Assembly: GCA_031266295.1 (NCBI GenBank)
Contig: JAISBH010000317.1
Coordinates: 1 to 6,603, forward strand
Direction of reading: 5' to 3'
Length of the DNA stretch: 6,603 nucleotides
Source of the DNA: Oscillospiraceae bacterium
GTDB lineage: Bacteria; Bacillota; Clostridia; Christensenellales; Aristaeellaceae
Shown: piece by piece, positions 6,067 through 6,603 of the stretch
How positions within the stretch are numbered: the first letter of the stretch is position 1
Layout of the letters: each line of letters begins with the position of its first letter
Notes under the pieces: generated by a model
What the model was told of the DNA's origin: nothing
Databases searched by the model: none
Seen by the model: only the letters and a program-made list of their open reading frames with translations
Translations under genes and position numbers: made by a program

Positions 6067-6219
6067 ATGCCGAACAACAGGCGCGTGTCGCGATCATTCA
6101 TCGTCGGTATTGCTTGGCTGGTTATACTGTTCGCGCTCGGCGCGGCGCTTACTGTCGGCGGCGCGCGGCAGTGGGCGGACAGGCCGATGATGCATTTCGG
6201 GATAGGCAACCAGTCATGA
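6067..6219 (+). CDS. Small single-pass membrane protein, function unknown
   Basis: Encodes 50 residues: a basic N-terminus (R5, R6, R9), one hydrophobic helix at about 11-31 (FIVGIAWLVILFALGAALTV) and a short polar C-terminus with W36, two Met and a final GIGNQS. The basic residues before the helix predict N-terminus inside and C-terminus outside. I do not recognise a family. Support for being real comes from the ribosome binding site, the amphipathic layout and its placement in a gap between genes on an otherwise gene-dense strand. It is transcribed divergently from the SH3 surface protein and is 66 bases upstream of the acetyltransferase. The frame can be extended to an ATG at 6025 (64 residues), which is less likely. 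It could be a regulator or partner of a membrane protein, but nothing shows which. Confidence 0.6.
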   Translation: MPNNRRVSRSFIVGIAWLVILFALGAALTVGGARQWADRPMMHFGIGNQS

Positions 6220-6271
6220 GCTGCTGCCTGATCGGATAGAATCCGACATGACGTTCATAATTGGCAATGCT

Positions 6272-6276
6272 GGAGG
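6272..6276 (+). promoter_or_regulatory. Ribosome binding site of the acetyltransferase gene
   Basis: GGAGG lies nine bases before the first of three consecutive ATG codons at 6286, 6289 and 6292. The spacing favours the first. Confidence 0.65.
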
Positions 6277-6285
6277 CGATCGCGG

Positions 6286-6603
6286 ATGATGATGCGAGAC
6301 GGCCTGTTCTCAAGACTATCGACGCTCGAAACGCCGCGGTTGATCCTCCGGCGACTGACGATGGATGACGCTGGGGATATATTCAGCTATAGCTCCGACC
6401 CGGAGGTAGCGCGGTATGTGCTGTGGGACGCGCACCGCACCATACACGATTCGCGCCAGTTCATCCGATTCATACAGCACCAGTACCGCGCCGACGAACC
6501 GTCCACATGGGCGGTCGTGCTCAAGCAGACGGGTCGCGTGATCGGCACGATAGGGTATATGTGGTGGAACATCGAGAACCGTTCCGCCGAGGTCGGTTAT
6601 TCG
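6286..6603 (+). CDS. GNAT-family N-acetyltransferase, RimJ/RimL type (5' part)
   Basis: The frame is open to the window edge, giving the first 106 residues of a protein that would normally be about 170-190. The opening ETPRLILRRLTMDDAGDIF (15-33) and SDPEVARYVLW (37-47) are typical of the Acetyltransf_3 group, as is DSRQFIRFI (55-63). Strands WAVVLK (75-80) and RVIGTIGYMWW (84-94) form the beta core before AEVGYS (101-106). The acetyl-CoA binding loop lies beyond the end and cannot be checked. Such enzymes move an acetyl group from acetyl-CoA to protein N-termini, ribosomal proteins or small amines; the substrate is not predictable here. It may share a transcript with the small membrane protein upstream. 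Confidence 0.85.
   Translation, partial: MMMRDGLFSRLSTLETPRLILRRLTMDDAGDIFSYSSDPEVARYVLWDAHRTIHDSRQFIRFIQHQYRADEPSTWAVVLKQTGRVIGTIGYMWWNIENRSAEVGYS

Noticed and set aside
6232..6246. Five-base inverted repeat TCGGA / TCCGA after the small membrane protein, a possible terminator
   Set aside because: The stem is only five pairs and no T run follows.
6248..6289. Thirteen-codon frame (MTFIIGNAGGDRG) whose stop overlaps the acetyltransferase start, a possible leader peptide
   Set aside because: No ribosome binding site before its ATG and no regulatory codon run; the overlap is easily chance.

Overview
The window looks like a GC-rich chromosome segment from an uncultured or little-studied member of the Clostridia (Bacillota). 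The evidence is an HPr kinase/phosphorylase, strong AAGGAGG-type ribosome binding sites, and a secreted protein in which SH3-like modules alternate with long Pro/Thr linkers. Frequent ATA isoleucine codons stand out against the GC-rich background. The family assignment rests on this content alone; no ribosomal RNA or other taxonomic marker is present.

Left part (5-2666, plus strand): a tight three-gene housekeeping operon with gaps of 4 and 6 bases. It holds hprK (carbon catabolite sensor kinase), a ROK-family glucokinase, and rsmG (16S rRNA m7G methyltransferase). The first two belong together metabolically: glucokinase feeds glycolysis, and HprK reads glycolytic state to phosphorylate HPr on serine. 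RsmG appears to be co-transcribed housekeeping.

Middle (2650-5859, minus strand): one large gene of 1069 codons that fills about half the window and converges on rsmG with a 17-base overlap. The protein has a signal peptide, a beta-rich N-terminal region of unknown type, a 12-residue tandem repeat, five SH3-like modules separated by Pro/Thr linkers, a Ser/Pro/Thr stalk, one transmembrane helix, and an unusual tail of about 190 residues, Ala/Pro/Gln-rich and predicted cytoplasmic. It is probably a cell-envelope protein anchored in the membrane and reaching into or across the wall. This is the most unusual object in the window.

Right part (5860-6603): a 207-base divergent intergenic region with promoter-like elements and a GC-rich hairpin. 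It is followed on the plus strand by a 50-residue single-pass membrane protein, then by the 5' part of a GNAT acetyltransferase of the RimJ/RimL type that runs off the window end.

There are no RNA genes, CRISPR arrays, insertion sequences or phage genes visible. No complete new defence or mobile system can be supported; the novelty is confined to the architecture of the large surface protein, the palindromic convergent gene junction and the small membrane protein.
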